From Vespula vulgaris (taxonomy: Eukaryota; Arthropoda; Insecta; Hymenoptera; Vespidae): 64,000 nt of DNA. The notes under the pieces are model-generated. The model was given only the letters and a program-made list of their open reading frames with translations. It was not told the origin of the DNA and ran no database searches. The stretch spans positions 1,969,501 through 2,033,500 of the forward strand of contig NC_066601.1 of assembly GCF_905475345.1 (NCBI RefSeq), read 5' to 3'. The translations under genes and the position numbers were made by a program. This document shows positions 11,786 through 23,452 of this stretch, piece after piece (the first letter of the stretch is position 1; each line of letters opens with the position of its first letter).

Positions 11786-12111
11786 CTGTCTCTAACTCTT
11801 TTTCTCTTTTAGAAGAGAAGGAAAAGTATCTCCAACTCGTTCTCTCTCTTTCTTTCTCTTTTTCTCTCTCTTTCTTTCTATTTGTCTCCTTTTATTGGCG
11901 ATACAACTACGCAACGTTATGTACCGCGTTACGTATACGGTTGCTACGACCTTGCGTACCTGAAATTTATTGCATCGGATAAAAGCTCGATCGGTATAAC
12001 GATCAACGACGTATCATTATTGGCTAGAAACGCAAAGTGTTCCGGTATCGGAAATCACGTCTCTTCTTTGATGGATTTTACTGGAACTCCGTTCGATTTC
12101 GTTATTTCCAA
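11781..12111. other. CT-rich then unique sequence, no gene
   Basis: More polypyrimidine sequence to about 11890, then about 220 bp of complex sequence. The 110-codon plus-strand frame starting at 11882 continues into the minisatellite and carries no recognisable domain. Confidence 0.5.
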
Positions 12112-12410
12112 GATAATATGGATAAACGTTTGTAATATATATATGTATGTATGTATGTATGTATATGTATGTATATATAAATCTAATCGTATCAATGAAT
12201 TTCATTATTTTTAACGATCGTACGGATAAACTTTCGTAATACAAAAATTTAATCGTATTAATAAAAATTTCACTAAGATGGTACAGATAAACTTACAAAA
12301 AATTTAATCGTATCGATGAAAGTTTCGTGATTTTTAAGATGATACAGATAAATGTACATCATACAAAAATTTAATCGTATCGATGAACACCGAGATTTTC
12401 GTGATAGAAA
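12112..12410. repeat. ~61-bp minisatellite, four diverged copies
   Basis: The units share GATACAGATAAAC, then ACAAAAATTTAATCGTAT, then CGATGAA and GATTTTTA phrases. Copies run at about 12112-12217, 12218-12278, 12279-12339 and 12340-12408. The first has been interrupted by expansion of a (TATG)n microsatellite. Non-coding. Confidence 0.8.
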
Positions 12411-13426
12411 AGATAACTGTTCCTCAAACGTTCATCATTATTTTAACGAATTAATATTTTATATAATAGATATATACGTTCACGAATTATACAGAATTTA
12501 TTGACTCAAGGGGGAACGTAATCTGGAAAGAAAAAAACGAGAAAAAGAAGAAAAAGAAAACAAAAAAGATAATAACAAATTTCTATCACATACGATGTAA
12601 CATAACGTTACATTGTACGCATACGCACGTTACGTTATTTAAAATTCGATGCACGTTCGTTATACAAGGTTATTATTAATCAAATAGTACCACGTTTCAA
12701 AGTTGTAACATTGAGTAGATCGATCGAATAACAAATCTAATTGTTTTATTTATAAAAATGAAGAAACCGGTGGATCTGTCGTTAGTCGTCCTCGTCGCGC
12801 GCCAATGATCAAGGATCTATCATGGTACTTTCGTAAGCGATCCTCGTCTTCTTACGTCGAGTCGCGTTCGCGAGTTAACTATCCCGGTAACCGATAAATC
12901 GCGATTGGCCTTGATTCGAGAAGCACGACGACTCGCGAGGCACAGCAATCGAGAAATCGTATGGGGGAGGAGAGCGGGAGTTGTTAGCGATTGTAATAAC
13001 AACTGAACAATTCTAACGGTCTTATAATGTGTCTGTGTATGTGTATGTGTATTCTGTATTATATCAGGTCGATCGTTGAGTCGATAGTTGAGTCGATCGT
13101 TGAATCGATTGAATCCGATCGTAACGGAGCCAACACCGGTTTTTGCACTTCGATGAACCATACGATATTTCATTTTGATGAACGCCTGTTGTATATACCA
13201 TCGAATGTAACAGATTACGTTATTAAATTCATGAAAAATATTATTATCGATATTATCGTAGGCATTTCTATCTCGGTCAAATTAATATTCGAAGTATGAG
13301 TAAGTTATGTTAAATGATAAATGACGAATAAGAGAGTAGGTTTATAAAACGTTATCGATGGTTAAATCGTTGTTTAGTTTTGTCCTTCTACATTATATTA
13401 TATAACATGTATATGCAATTATATAT
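12411..13426. other. Mixed stretch with a CpG-rich unique block
   Basis: About 12770-13015 is non-repetitive and CpG-rich. A 12-bp direct repeat follows at about 13070-13113 (GTCGATCGTTGA-type, three to four copies), which explains an apparent Glu-Ser-Ile-Val repeat frame. The minus-strand 117-codon frame (12820-13173) includes a (CA)n run and shows no domain. I see no gene. Confidence 0.45.
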
Positions 13427-14000
13427 AAAATAATTTGTTCTTGTATAACACGTTCCCTACATAGCATGATACAAAATTTTCCATATTCTAAAAGGATTAT
13501 ATGCATAACATTATTTATTATCCTAATATAATGTCGTTCATTTAGTTATGGAATATTGAAAATATCGACATTACTAATTGACCAATCTAATACACTTTTA
13601 TGTATTATCTACTTTTTGATATTCGTACAAAAAAAAAAATATATATATATAAATATTTTGTTCTCGTACAAATTGTTCTCTATATATAACACGGTAAAAA
13701 TTTTCCATGTTTTCAAAGAGTTACACGTATAACATCAATCAGTCTAATTTAGCGTTGTTTTAATCAATTACAAAAATATCGAAAATCTCGGTATTGTCAA
13801 TTGGCCGATCCAATACATATCCACGTATTATTTTTGTAATGTTCATCAAATAAGGAAGTTCATAAAAACAACTTGTTATCGTATAACACGAGTTCTCTTT
13901 TATAGAACAGTAAAAATATTTTCGTGTTAGAGGTTTATTATTTGTCTAACATTACCTACATGCATTACCTACTACATTTAGATCGATACCTTGGAAATAT
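13427..14000. repeat. Three diverged tandem copies of a ~220-bp unit
   Basis: Each unit starts with a TTGTTCT(T/C)GTA-like phrase and continues with TATAACACG, AAAATTTTCCAT, a TATAACAT phrase, AATATCGA and then ATTG(A/G)CC(A/G)ATC. Copies begin near 13433, 13660 and 13870; the third is truncated or more diverged. No open frames. This is a decayed satellite or local duplication. Confidence 0.75.
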
Positions 14001-14373
14001 TCAAGAGAATGATTTTCATTATTATCAGAAAAGGTCGACGACGATGAAAACATCGTGATAACAAGTAATCCGCGAGGGCGTATTAGCACACGGTTGGATT
14101 ACGTGTTCAGAGCCGAAGAACGAGCAAGTTTGCCACGCAACGAGGCCTTTTCTGGGCTCTCACCAATATACACACAGATATATACATATATACATATATA
14201 TGTAGATATATACATATACTACTTTGTCTGGATCTGGGTCAATAGGTCACACGAGCGAGTTTCCCGTTTGCCCTCGACGCGCGCTCGCTAAGCTATTATA
14301 GTTATCGTATATATCGTATTTTGTGAACGTCACGGGTCTTGCTTTCATTCGAGATAAGGAATTGCCTACTTCT
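14001..14373. other. Short unique block with TATACA microsatellite
   Basis: Two GC-raised pieces (about 14030-14160 and 14220-14345) flank a TATA/CATA repeat at about 14161-14215. No gene recognised. Confidence 0.5.
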
Positions 14374-14456
14374 TTTTCTTTTTCTTTTTCTTCTTTTTCT
14401 TCTTCTTCTTCTTCTTCTTCTTCTTCTTCCTATTCTTCTTCCTTTTCTTTTTTCTA
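14374..14456. repeat. Polypyrimidine (TTC)n / (CTTTTT)n tract
   Basis: About 80 bp of nearly pure C and T, with near mirror symmetry in the TTC core, the kind of tract able to form a triplex. The Arg/Lys-rich and Leu/Phe-rich frames across it are repeat translations. Confidence 0.9.
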
Positions 14457-14859
14457 TATCTTTTAGCAAGAGTGAACGTACGTTTTTTTTTGTATCGTTA
14501 TCCTTGAAAAACGAAACGAGAAACAAATGAGAAAAATCGAGAGCGAGTTTCGAGGAAGAAAAAAAGAAAAAAGAGAATAAAAAGGAACGATTTTTCCTAT
14601 AACACTTTCGTGGAAACTTCCTAAGAAGAGATGTGAGTTCTTCTAATAACAGTTGCCGCGAAACTTACAATGAATTACGACGATTTATAAGTGTGTATGT
14701 ATATGTATGTATGTGTGTACGTACGTGCATAATATATCCTTGTACGCCTTTAAAATAATCTATCAAAGATTAGAGTCCTTGTCGAGAACGGATTGGCGAA
14801 GACATTGAAACGTTTACGTTCTTTTCAATGCTTTCCTACTTACTCTGTTATTTCTATTA

Positions 14860-14893
<34 letters not shown>

Positions 14894-15551
14894 GATATTA
14901 CTATCCTTCTCTTTCCTCAATTATTGACTTTGTGCCAAAGGCCAAGAAAGATAATAATTATTATTGACTCCTTCGATTCTTTGTTGGCTTTCTTGTATTT
15001 TATCGCATACTATTATGGAAATTATGAGACTTTTCTTTGATTAATTGAAATCACTAATTACGATAAGAAAAGAGTTCAGTTTGTGAACTCTTTTCAAGCA
15101 ATCACTTTTATTTGTTTATTTATCCTTTCCTTTCTTTTTACTTGACAAAACAAACGTTAATAAAAAATGTTAATATATTTTACACGCACACACACACACA
15201 CACACATGTATATACATTTATGTACACGAAATAGATATGTATTTGTGTACCATAATAATTACTTACTATGCAAGGATATTTCTGTACTTGCTAACGGAGC
15301 TCGTCGTTTTTCTAACGAGCAAATAATAGCTCTTTACGAGAAACGACGTTGAATCGTAAACCGACCATAAACCGACGATCTGCTTTTCATATACACGGAA
15401 AGGTTATAAAGAACTATTCCGCGGATTATTCTTTCACGATTATGAAATTCCTTTTTTATTTACGGTTCAGCTATTTTTTAATATTACTGAACATCGATAT
15501 TAATGTTTACGGAAACGTCCCACGTTCGAGTCCTTCGATTTTCGTCAAAAC
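14457..15551. other. Gene-less stretch with small repeats
   Basis: It contains (GTAT)n near 14695-14720, (TA)n at 14862-14890, a strong hairpin (listed separately), (CA)n at about 15186-15206 and CpG-bearing unique sequence from 15290. Short frames here have no domains. Confidence 0.55.
15067..15095. repeat. 12-bp perfect inverted repeat, 5-nt loop
   Basis: GAAAAGAGTTCA, loop GTTTG, then TGAACTCTTTTC. The inner six bases of each arm, AGTTCA and TGAACT, match the nuclear-receptor half-site RGKTCA in inverted orientation with a spacing of five. It could be an RNA hairpin or a dimer site. Confidence 0.6.
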
Positions 15552-15749
15552 TTTCTTTCGAATCGATTGAAAATTTTAATAGAAAAATCGTCGAAATAAT
15601 ATACGTCGATGACGATATCAAACGTGTGATATATGAATTATTAAATAAATATATAGATGAAATTGAAGTTTGTTTTAAATCGATCGAAAATTTTTAGAGA
15701 ATGATCGTCGTCAATGTACAGACTCGAGTACGTCGATGACGACTTCAAA
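15552..15749. repeat. ~128-bp direct duplication
   Basis: The phrase TCGATTGAAAATTTT, then ATCGTCG, then TACGTCGATGACGA recurs as TCGATCGAAAATTTTT, ATCGTCG and TACGTCGATGACGA about 120-130 bp downstream. The copies are about 15552-15622 and 15670-15749. Confidence 0.75.
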
Positions 15750-15761
15750 GGATGATGAGGT

Positions 15762-15769
15762 AACCGGTT
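15762..15769. promoter_or_regulatory. Grainyhead-type AACCGGTT palindrome
   Basis: A perfect AACCGGTT inside a 10-bp palindrome (15761-15770). This matches the known Grainyhead/CP2 dimer site. It is one site only, so function is inferred from the motif alone. Confidence 0.25.
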
Positions 15770-16191
15770 AACGGATCGAAGCAAAGCGTTAAGCAACTAG
15801 GGGACTGGCACACTCTAGAACGGAATCCTGTCTCTCTCTTTCTTTCCAGGAGTCTCAGAAGACATTGCACCGCTTTCCTGCAATCATTACCGCAATTCTA
15901 CGGACGTTGATTCTATGTGATCATTAGAAATTCCTCGAAGTCTCTTTGCTAATCTTCCTAAAACTTTTTCTTTTATACCTTTTACGGAAGAACTATGTAT
16001 ATATATACATATATATGTGTGTTATTAAATACGATACATACATATGTCATGTTACAGAAAAATGTCCAAAAAATTTTAACGGAGATAAAAATAAAATAAA
16101 ATCATGTAGAACTGTAAGTACTATAAACGTTAACTTGATTTTTTTTCTTTTTTTTTTTTTAAATGGACTTGGGTCATTCAAAATAAACGGT

Positions 16192-16242
<51 letters not shown>

Positions 16243-17374
16243 TATGTGCTCATGCGAATATATTTGATCGCTTTAACAACGATCTCAGATAAATATATGT
16301 ATGTAAATTCTTTTTAATAATCATTGATTATCCCACTGTTAATTAACACCATCGTTGTTGGTTGTATTTCGATGTAAACATTTTTCAATGTAAATTATCG
16401 ACTTAATGCGATACTAATCTATCCTCATATACTTCAATGATTCTGCATATTCTTTCATTTTCATATTTTAGTTCTATTTAAAGTATCAAAGTCATTCACG
16501 CATTTCTTGCGTTTTTAGTATGCTAACATTATGCTTATCGTAATTCATTGATGAGAAGATTCACAATAGGAATGTGATTATTATGAAAGAAACGATTTCG
16601 ATGGAGGATATTAAATTTCTTTTTTCTTTCCTTTTTCTTTCCTTTTCTTTTCTTTTTTTTTTGTTTCGCACATTTTTCTCTTTTCTTAGACACTTGATTA
16701 CCTCTTCGAAACGTCGATTATGTTCGAAAGACAACGCTGCAGGATGGTTAAGGTTATTTCTGTCGGCGCTGGTCGAGGCTAATGTAAGCATTGTAAACGT
16801 CAATTACAGCTTTTACGTAATACCTTAGAAACGGCGTTGATCAAATAGGATAATGTCGAGCTAGACGCGTCTGACGAAACATAACGAGCGCCGGCATTAT
16901 TATCCTGCATTTTATTGTGAAACGACATAGAAACTCGTGTCAAATCGGTCTTAGAACTAACGCCTTATCGTATTTGTCGTGGATTTCTTATTTTTATTGT
17001 CTTGCCACGGAATCAAGTATTAAGTCTATAAAAATATGTTTTATTTTTTTTTTGTATTTTATTTTATTATGTTTTCTTTTTTTCATAACACGAATATTTT
17101 TCTATCACGAGTTTCGTGATAGCACGATATCTTTAAAATTTTCAGATCAATCGTTCTAACGCGTTATTCATTAGAAAACGATTTCGATGGAATATATCAA
17201 ATCTTGAAGACTTTTCTACGACACGCTGTATTACAATGTTCTGTTAAAAAATAAAGTACACGTAGGTATAGAAAAATGCTGTTAAGTTATTTTAAAAATC
17301 AGTAATTCTTTATTTCACGAGACATTTTAAGTTAATTTCGTTCAGATTGTAAAGTAATAGACCTATGATTTTTT
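15770..17374. other. AT-rich stretch with a few complex islands
   Basis: Unique sequence lies at 15770-15935, (TA)n at 16194-16239 and T-rich tracts at about 16618-16670. A nested inverted repeat at 16847-16906 has AGGATAAT and its reverse complement ATTATCCT as outer arms, with the 10-bp palindrome AGACGCGTCT between them. The 80-84-codon frames here are Phe/Leu- or Lys-rich artefacts. Confidence 0.5.
16194..16239. repeat. (TA)n microsatellite
   Basis: A pure dinucleotide run of about 46 bp. Confidence 0.97.
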
Positions 17375-17389
17375 GACTCACCCTGTATA
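17375..17389. mobile_element. Isolated transposon-end-like sequence
   Basis: GACTCACCCTGTATA is typical of the right ends of insect Tc1/mariner-like or MITE elements (the reverse complement begins TATACAGGGTG). No matching left end was found upstream, so the element is decayed or truncated. Confidence 0.35.
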
Positions 17390-18486
17390 TATACGAATAC
17401 ACATGTATATAATATATCTATACATATAAATAGATATATCGATTTATTCAAAATCGTTTGAAAGTGCTCAATCGCATACCAACGATAGAAATATAATCAA
17501 ATTTTGTTATCGTTCGTACCGTTTCATTTATTTAAAAATTCTCTTTTTTTTCAAAAAGAAAAAAGAAAAAAAGAAGAAGAGAAAAGACAGAAAAAATAAC
17601 GAGCACGAATCAATTTGTGCGAAACGATCAATTATCGTTAGTTTTCAAATTTCAAGAGCAAGCATTTAGAGTCGTATAATATATAAATACATAGTACTAC
17701 ACTATGTTTGAAAGATGAGGAACCATAATCTCGGGCATATTAGGTTCCATAACAAGACGTATACGAGGGGCATAATATATTCTAGCAATTCTCGCACACG
17801 CCTCAGTGATTTTCATCTCTTTATATTGTATATACTAACGCACCAAGTACAGTATCACGAATGCTATGTGACTGTCAGAATTTCAGTTAGAAGAAAGAAA
17901 GATAGATAAAGATAGAGAGAGAGAGAGAGAGAGAAAAAGAGAGAGAGAATATTCACCGTTAGTCATCGTACTCGGGCTAAATGTTAGAATCGAGAAAACG
18001 GTTAGACCTCGATCCTTTCTTCCTCGAATATAAGATGTAAATATATACATATATGTGTATATATATATTATATATATATAAGGTTTTTCAAAAATATCAA
18101 ATTTACACGTAGATATATCGTAGATACACACATGTGATGATACGTGTCTATGATAATTTCTAATTCAATATAATTTCCTATAATTTTATTCTGAATCATA
18201 GAAAATTATTTTTACGTCGTGTAAGTTTTAAAAAGATAAATTAAAATATATTTAAATCGATTGTCGAGATGTTGATTAATTTATATATATATTTAAAATT
18301 TCGAGTATGAATGAATAAATTATAAAAAAAAAGAAAAAAAAAGAAAAGAAACAAGGAACTACACGATAAAGGTATACGTACAAATTTAAGAAAATTAGCT
18401 GTTTTCTTACAGAACATCCATATTAATTAACCTCCAGCTATGCAGCGGAGTTTTAGTTTACTTAAAAACTTGTTAAAAAGAATAAC
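17390..18486. other. AT-rich gene-less stretch
   Basis: It contains TA/CATA sequence near 17390-17440, (GA)n at about 17910-17950 and (TA)n at about 18050-18080. No gene seen. Confidence 0.65.
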
Positions 18487-18546
18487 GAGTCTTTATGACT
18501 CTTTATGATTCTTTATGACTCTTTATGACTCTTAGTGACTCTTTAT
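18487..18546. repeat. 10-bp minisatellite, six copies
   Basis: Exactly six 10-bp units of GACTCTTTAT with three scattered substitutions, totalling 60 bp. Confidence 0.95.
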
Positions 18547-18563
18547 TATTTATATTATATATG

Positions 18564-18769
18564 TACATATATTATATTTCTTTACATTACATTATTATTA
18601 TTATATATACACAAACACACATATATAATATTATTATATAATACTTCTTCACTATATATTATTATTATATCTATTTTATTATTTACACTTTCATACTCTC
18701 ACACTTTTACAACATATATAATACTTATATACACAATACACTTATAATATCACATTTCTTTATTATATC
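18564..18769. other. 206-bp tract with no G on the plus strand
   Basis: From 18564 to 18769 the plus strand uses only A, C and T, and up to 18803 it has a single G. Most is TTA/TAT-rich with ACAC and CTCAC phrases, so the tract is not one simple microsatellite. It directly follows the 10-bp minisatellite. Confidence 0.85.
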
Positions 18770-18803
18770 GCTTCTTTTCTTAATTTATTATTTATATTAT
18801 ACC

Positions 18804-19014
18804 GTTCTTATTAGATACATACTTACATTATCCATAATCGTATTAATGGAAATAATTATTACATGAATAATGCGATACTTTGAAGGTTACGAGATTGTCC
18901 TAGTTTTTTTCCTTTCTTTTAAAAGCAAGTTATCGCTTTATATCCTTTGGCCCGGATACGGTCGACGACGTGCCACATCTTAACTTTGCTGGTAGCAAAC
19001 CCGGGCGCGAACAA
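18804..19014. other. Sequence leading into the promoter-like block
   Basis: AT-rich to about 18940, then CpG-rich (GGCCCGGATACGG, GTCGACGACG). No gene visible. Confidence 0.5.
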
Positions 19015-19100
19015 GCACGCGTGCGCGCGCGCACGCAATGTGGAGCAAAGGTGAGGCCTCTTTTATAAAAGCATGTTCGTTCGAAGTCGCGAGAAAACCT
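19015..19100 (+). promoter_or_regulatory. Candidate core promoter: Z-DNA-like tract plus TATA box
   Basis: An alternating purine-pyrimidine GC tract (19015-19036) is followed by TTTTATAAAA (19061-19070). With TATAAAA at 19064-19070, a plus-strand start would fall near 19094. The TATA element is a palindrome, so the strand is not certain. GC content and CpG are high on both sides (18940-19140), unlike the AT-rich surroundings. No coding exon can be assigned downstream inside the window. Confidence 0.3.
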
Positions 19101-19140
19101 TCCTTTCGGATCGTCCGTCGCGTACGTACATAGTCAGATT

Positions 19141-21288
19141 ACCGTTAAGCTACGCACTGATAGCTTCTTAAAAACGTGCTGGTAACTTGAGCGCATCGAT
19201 TGTCGTTCTATATAGATAATAGAGCTCATAAATCGAGCGGATAATAAATCCCCTCGAATCATTCTTTTACAAACTTATTGAAATGAATTTATTCCAAAAA
19301 TTGAAACGATATATTCTTTTCGTTCGAAAGAAATTTTCATTGATATAATTCGTTTGGACGGACATGGACACATAAAATGATGTATTTCAAATATTCGTAC
19401 GGATAAGAAATTTCTTTAACAAATAGAATTAAGATGTAATCATTGCTATATCTTATTATTGTTTCTAATCTCGAAAAAAATTTTAAGTCTTTATAAATGA
19501 TAAATTTGTGTAAATGGACTCTTTGCCCATTACATTCATTTTCTTTTTTTAAAAAAAAAGTGATTAATATCAAATGAATAATTTAATAACGAATTATAAT
19601 TGATATAAGAAATTTGTTTATTTTATCGTCGAATATAATCGAAGAAATTGTGGCTACTGTGTGAATTATGTTTTCCAAGTAATGAATATATAAATTGTGC
19701 AATTTCATACTTCATAAGTTTGATGTATGATAGTCTAGATATAAAACATTGTACCTTTCGGTCATCCTTTGCAATATTTCAGAAGAAATTTAATTTTAAG
19801 CAGTAAATATCGATCGAATAATTTCATTTCAAAAAGAAAACGATTTATCAGATTAAGAAATAAAATATTTTCTTAATTTATTTTAGATCATAATATTATA
19901 TAAATGAATTACGGAGTTCTTTTTTATAACAAGAGTTCTTAAGGAATATCATGAAAATTACATGAGAATAAAGAGAGGAATTAATGGTATTTGTTATTTA
20001 TCTCTTATTTTAACGTCAGGTTACATCTCAATTACAAATTCAATCTATTCTTGAAAAGATTTAATTCGTTCAACGACTTCCCTTTCCGGTCATCGCACGA
20101 AAGATGGATACATATGATAGTTAGGGACAATGATCGCGAAAATTTATTCAAATAAGTTGAAGTTCATGGATCGTCGAATATTCGGTAGAGCTACATGTAC
20201 ATGTTTTGCATAATACGAAAATAATATATGTTTAAAATAATATGTATATAATACATACATATAAATAAAGAAATATAGTCAAAAGATTTGACGATAAAAA
20301 CAGAAGTTTAATGATCAGACATATTATGAAAATTTAATACATAATAATATTTTTCAAATTATCATATATTAGATACGATTAGAAATATTTTTTTTTCGAA
20401 AATACGCCAATAGAATACCGAGATATTTAGCACGAGAAGATTGTTATGGGAGTCGGAAGCGACTATCGCGTGTCTTTTCTGTGGCGTCATGGTGACCATC
20501 GATTATTCCTTTAATTGATAAATTTACAAAATTAAATAATTACTATGACTTAAAGTCCAGTGTATCTATATAAGAATGTATAATTTGAAATAACACAAAT
20601 ATGTAGATGACAGTGTTGAGTAAAAAAGATGTAATGCAAACATTGATAATAATTGTTATTACAACTAACGCTTTTATATGTATATTTAACACGGTTTACA
20701 CGTGTTAAGCTAACAAGCTTCTTTAAAAAATAATTTTTTAAAAGATTACTTAAATTTAAAACATCCTTGTATGAGAATGAAATTTTATTTTTATTATTAT
20801 TTTGTATTCTGTGTTATTAAAAAAAAAAGAAGAAGAAAGAATACAAATTTTTATTCACGTTCGTTCACTTAAAAAAATGCGACGATTATTTTAAAATTAT
20901 AAAAAATCTGCGAATCATTTTTTCCACTTCTTATCTTTCGAAACGAATCCATCATCGTTTGTTATTCATCGAGCAATAACATTTTACACACGACAAAAGA
21001 CGATAAAGATTTTTCGTGTTATATAAAAGGGGGTTACTCGTAATGATTTTAATTATTCCTATTAAAAAGAAAAAGAAAAAGAAAAAGAAATATCGTAATT
21101 AAGTAATCAGTCGAAATAATCAACTTTTCTTCTTCTCTTTCTTTTCTTTTTTTTTTTTTTTTAATGGACATCCATATCCGTGGGTACGCGTGTATACGAA
21201 TTTCTTATAATAACAGACAAGCTCATTGAATTTCATGATACCCATGAAATTTTGAAGATGTAGATATCGTAACTATGGCCGGTATTCA
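19141..21288. other. AT-rich gene-less stretch
   Basis: Mostly featureless AT-rich sequence. There is a short complex patch at 20430-20515 (including ATGGTGACCAT, an 11-base palindrome) and AAAAAG units at about 21065-21090. No gene seen. Confidence 0.6.
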
Positions 21289-21520
21289 TTGAGGTTTATA
21301 TTTCGCTTTAACCTTTTCCAGTCTGGACGTAACGGCGAACGGTTACCGTTAGCGATCACGACTTGTTCCGATTCATTACCGATCTTTCGGATCGATCGAT
21401 ACTCGATCCACTTCGTGTCTTATATACACTCGCCCACACAAATTGTGTCTACCTTTGATACGGTACCTACCTCACGCCGCCGACAGAGCACGAGATCGAG
21501 ACGAAGATAGGAAAGCACAA

Positions 21521-21557
<37 letters not shown>
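21289..21557. other. GC-raised unique block ending in (GA)n
   Basis: About 220 bp of non-repetitive, CpG-rich sequence with an AACGGTTACCGTT palindrome at 21338-21350, then (GA)n at about 21520-21557. A 73-codon plus-strand frame spans it, but no domain is recognisable. Candidate regulatory block. Confidence 0.4.
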
Positions 21558-23452
21558 CGAAGCATGAAAGGTGGGTCTCTCTAATTCCGTTATGGGTACT
21601 GCATTCTTTCATCTAACGGTGAAGTTCGGCAATAATTTCACTGTTAAGCTTACATCACGTTTCATAATATCTTTTACGATGTGTGAACGAGTAATAATTT
21701 TAACGATACTCGATATTTGCATATTTTTTCTTTTTTTCTTCCTTTTTTAAATCTTTAACACATCTGATTTCAAACTACGATAGTTCGTACGTTTAATTTA
21801 ATGAAATATAATGAATGATTATAAGTTAAGAATCGGTCGAATATTAATGTTTGTTAAGAGATAGAGATGTTATTTAAGAGATAGAGATAGTTTGTTAAGA
21901 GAATAGACAGATATTTTGAAGAAAAAATATTTTAGAGAAATATATATTTTAAAAGAAAAGAATATATATATATAAGAAGTTTCAATATTCCACGTGTCAA
22001 ATATTTGAAGAGCACGGAATAAAATATCGGACCAATCAGTTACATCCGAAGTATAATGATTTTTAATTTTTTTTATTGTACGTGTACACTGTATTTATCT
22101 CAATTAATTGAATATTTTAATCAATCATCGTTCGAAAAAATTATTAAAACGCATAGAAGCGTAGTTAGTTGGATTAAAGTTAATAATTGACGAGAATTCA
22201 ATGAAGTTTCAAAGAGGAGAGCATCTGTTTGCAATAAATATCTTTAGTTCAAAGTCTACCTAACTCTACCTAAAGATCTCCTAGCTTGTGTATATGCAAC
22301 TTATAAAAATATAATATAAATAATTTATTTATTACACTCCAAGAATTATGATAATATATAATAGAAATAATTTGATTAATGATATACTAGAAAATTATAT
22401 ATACGTATATCACATAAAGATAAAGATCAATGATCGAACAAATTAATTCGTTAACATTATCGATCCTGTATTTCCAGAAAAAGAAAAAAAAGAAGAATAA
22501 AAAACTCATCGTTGTCATCGATTTAATAGACATATTTTAACGACGATTAATACATCATTAGGAAATGATTTACTCTTTTGCATCACACGGAGGATGATCA
22601 TCTGTGTCTAGGCCTTTGTTGCTCGTTGCATCTCATATGAATGACCAGTGAACGTGTGACGTAGATTTACCTACTTTTACTTTACGTTTTGCATTGTTAC
22701 GAAAAACAATTTAAAACAATTAATGATATACATATATGTATATATATATATATATATAATATAAATAATTATAAATATTTCAGGAGTAACTAGTTTCAAT
22801 GGATCAAAACAAATGTAAAAAAAAAAATAAAAAAATAAAAAATTCATACAAACATGCATACCTATTATTTGATTTACTTTTGAAATTATAACTTTTGACT
22901 TTTATATCGTAATAATTTTTTTATTAGATTGACATAGCGTTATCATACGTTTTACTCGAATTTTTAAACAATTTTTGAATATTAATATAAGTGTGAATTT
23001 AATTCGCTTTTGCAACGGGTGGTAAGTCGACGAAAGATAGGATACGACGATGATACACTGAGAAAGAAGAAGAAGAAAGGAGGCTCGATATTTTTATCGG
23101 TGTCGTTTAACGCCCAAAAGCGTATGTTTTTGATTTTTTTTTGGTTGCTTTTTTTTCCTCCTTACCCTTCTCTCTCTCTTTTTTTCTTCTTCTTCCTTTT
23201 ACCAGCCAAGTTACACTCGACAACGAGACATAACTCGTATATGGTACGTGCAAAAAGGAGAATATATGCCGTGTATAACGGTGAAAAGGAGGGAAAGAAG
23301 CCTAAGCGTAGGATAACTCAGTGGTAAAAATAATGTTTCGCGAACGTCATTAACGGCCGACGAAAATAAGGCTGCGAAAGTGCAGCTTGCTCAGGCAGTA
23401 AGGAAGAAAGGAAGAAAGAAAGGGTTGGTTATGTATGTAAACCACTTATATA
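21558..23452. other. AT-rich gene-less stretch
   Basis: It contains T-rich, (TA)n (about 22733-22758) and A-rich patches. Near 23000-23400 complexity rises: a 105-codon plus-strand frame at 23010-23327 is interrupted by a long Ser/Leu/Phe tract of pyrimidine origin, and I do not regard it as a gene. Confidence 0.5.

Noticed and set aside
15522..15537. GTTCGAGTCC phrase resembling a tRNA B box
   Set aside because: No A box, anticodon arm or acceptor stem can be placed around it.
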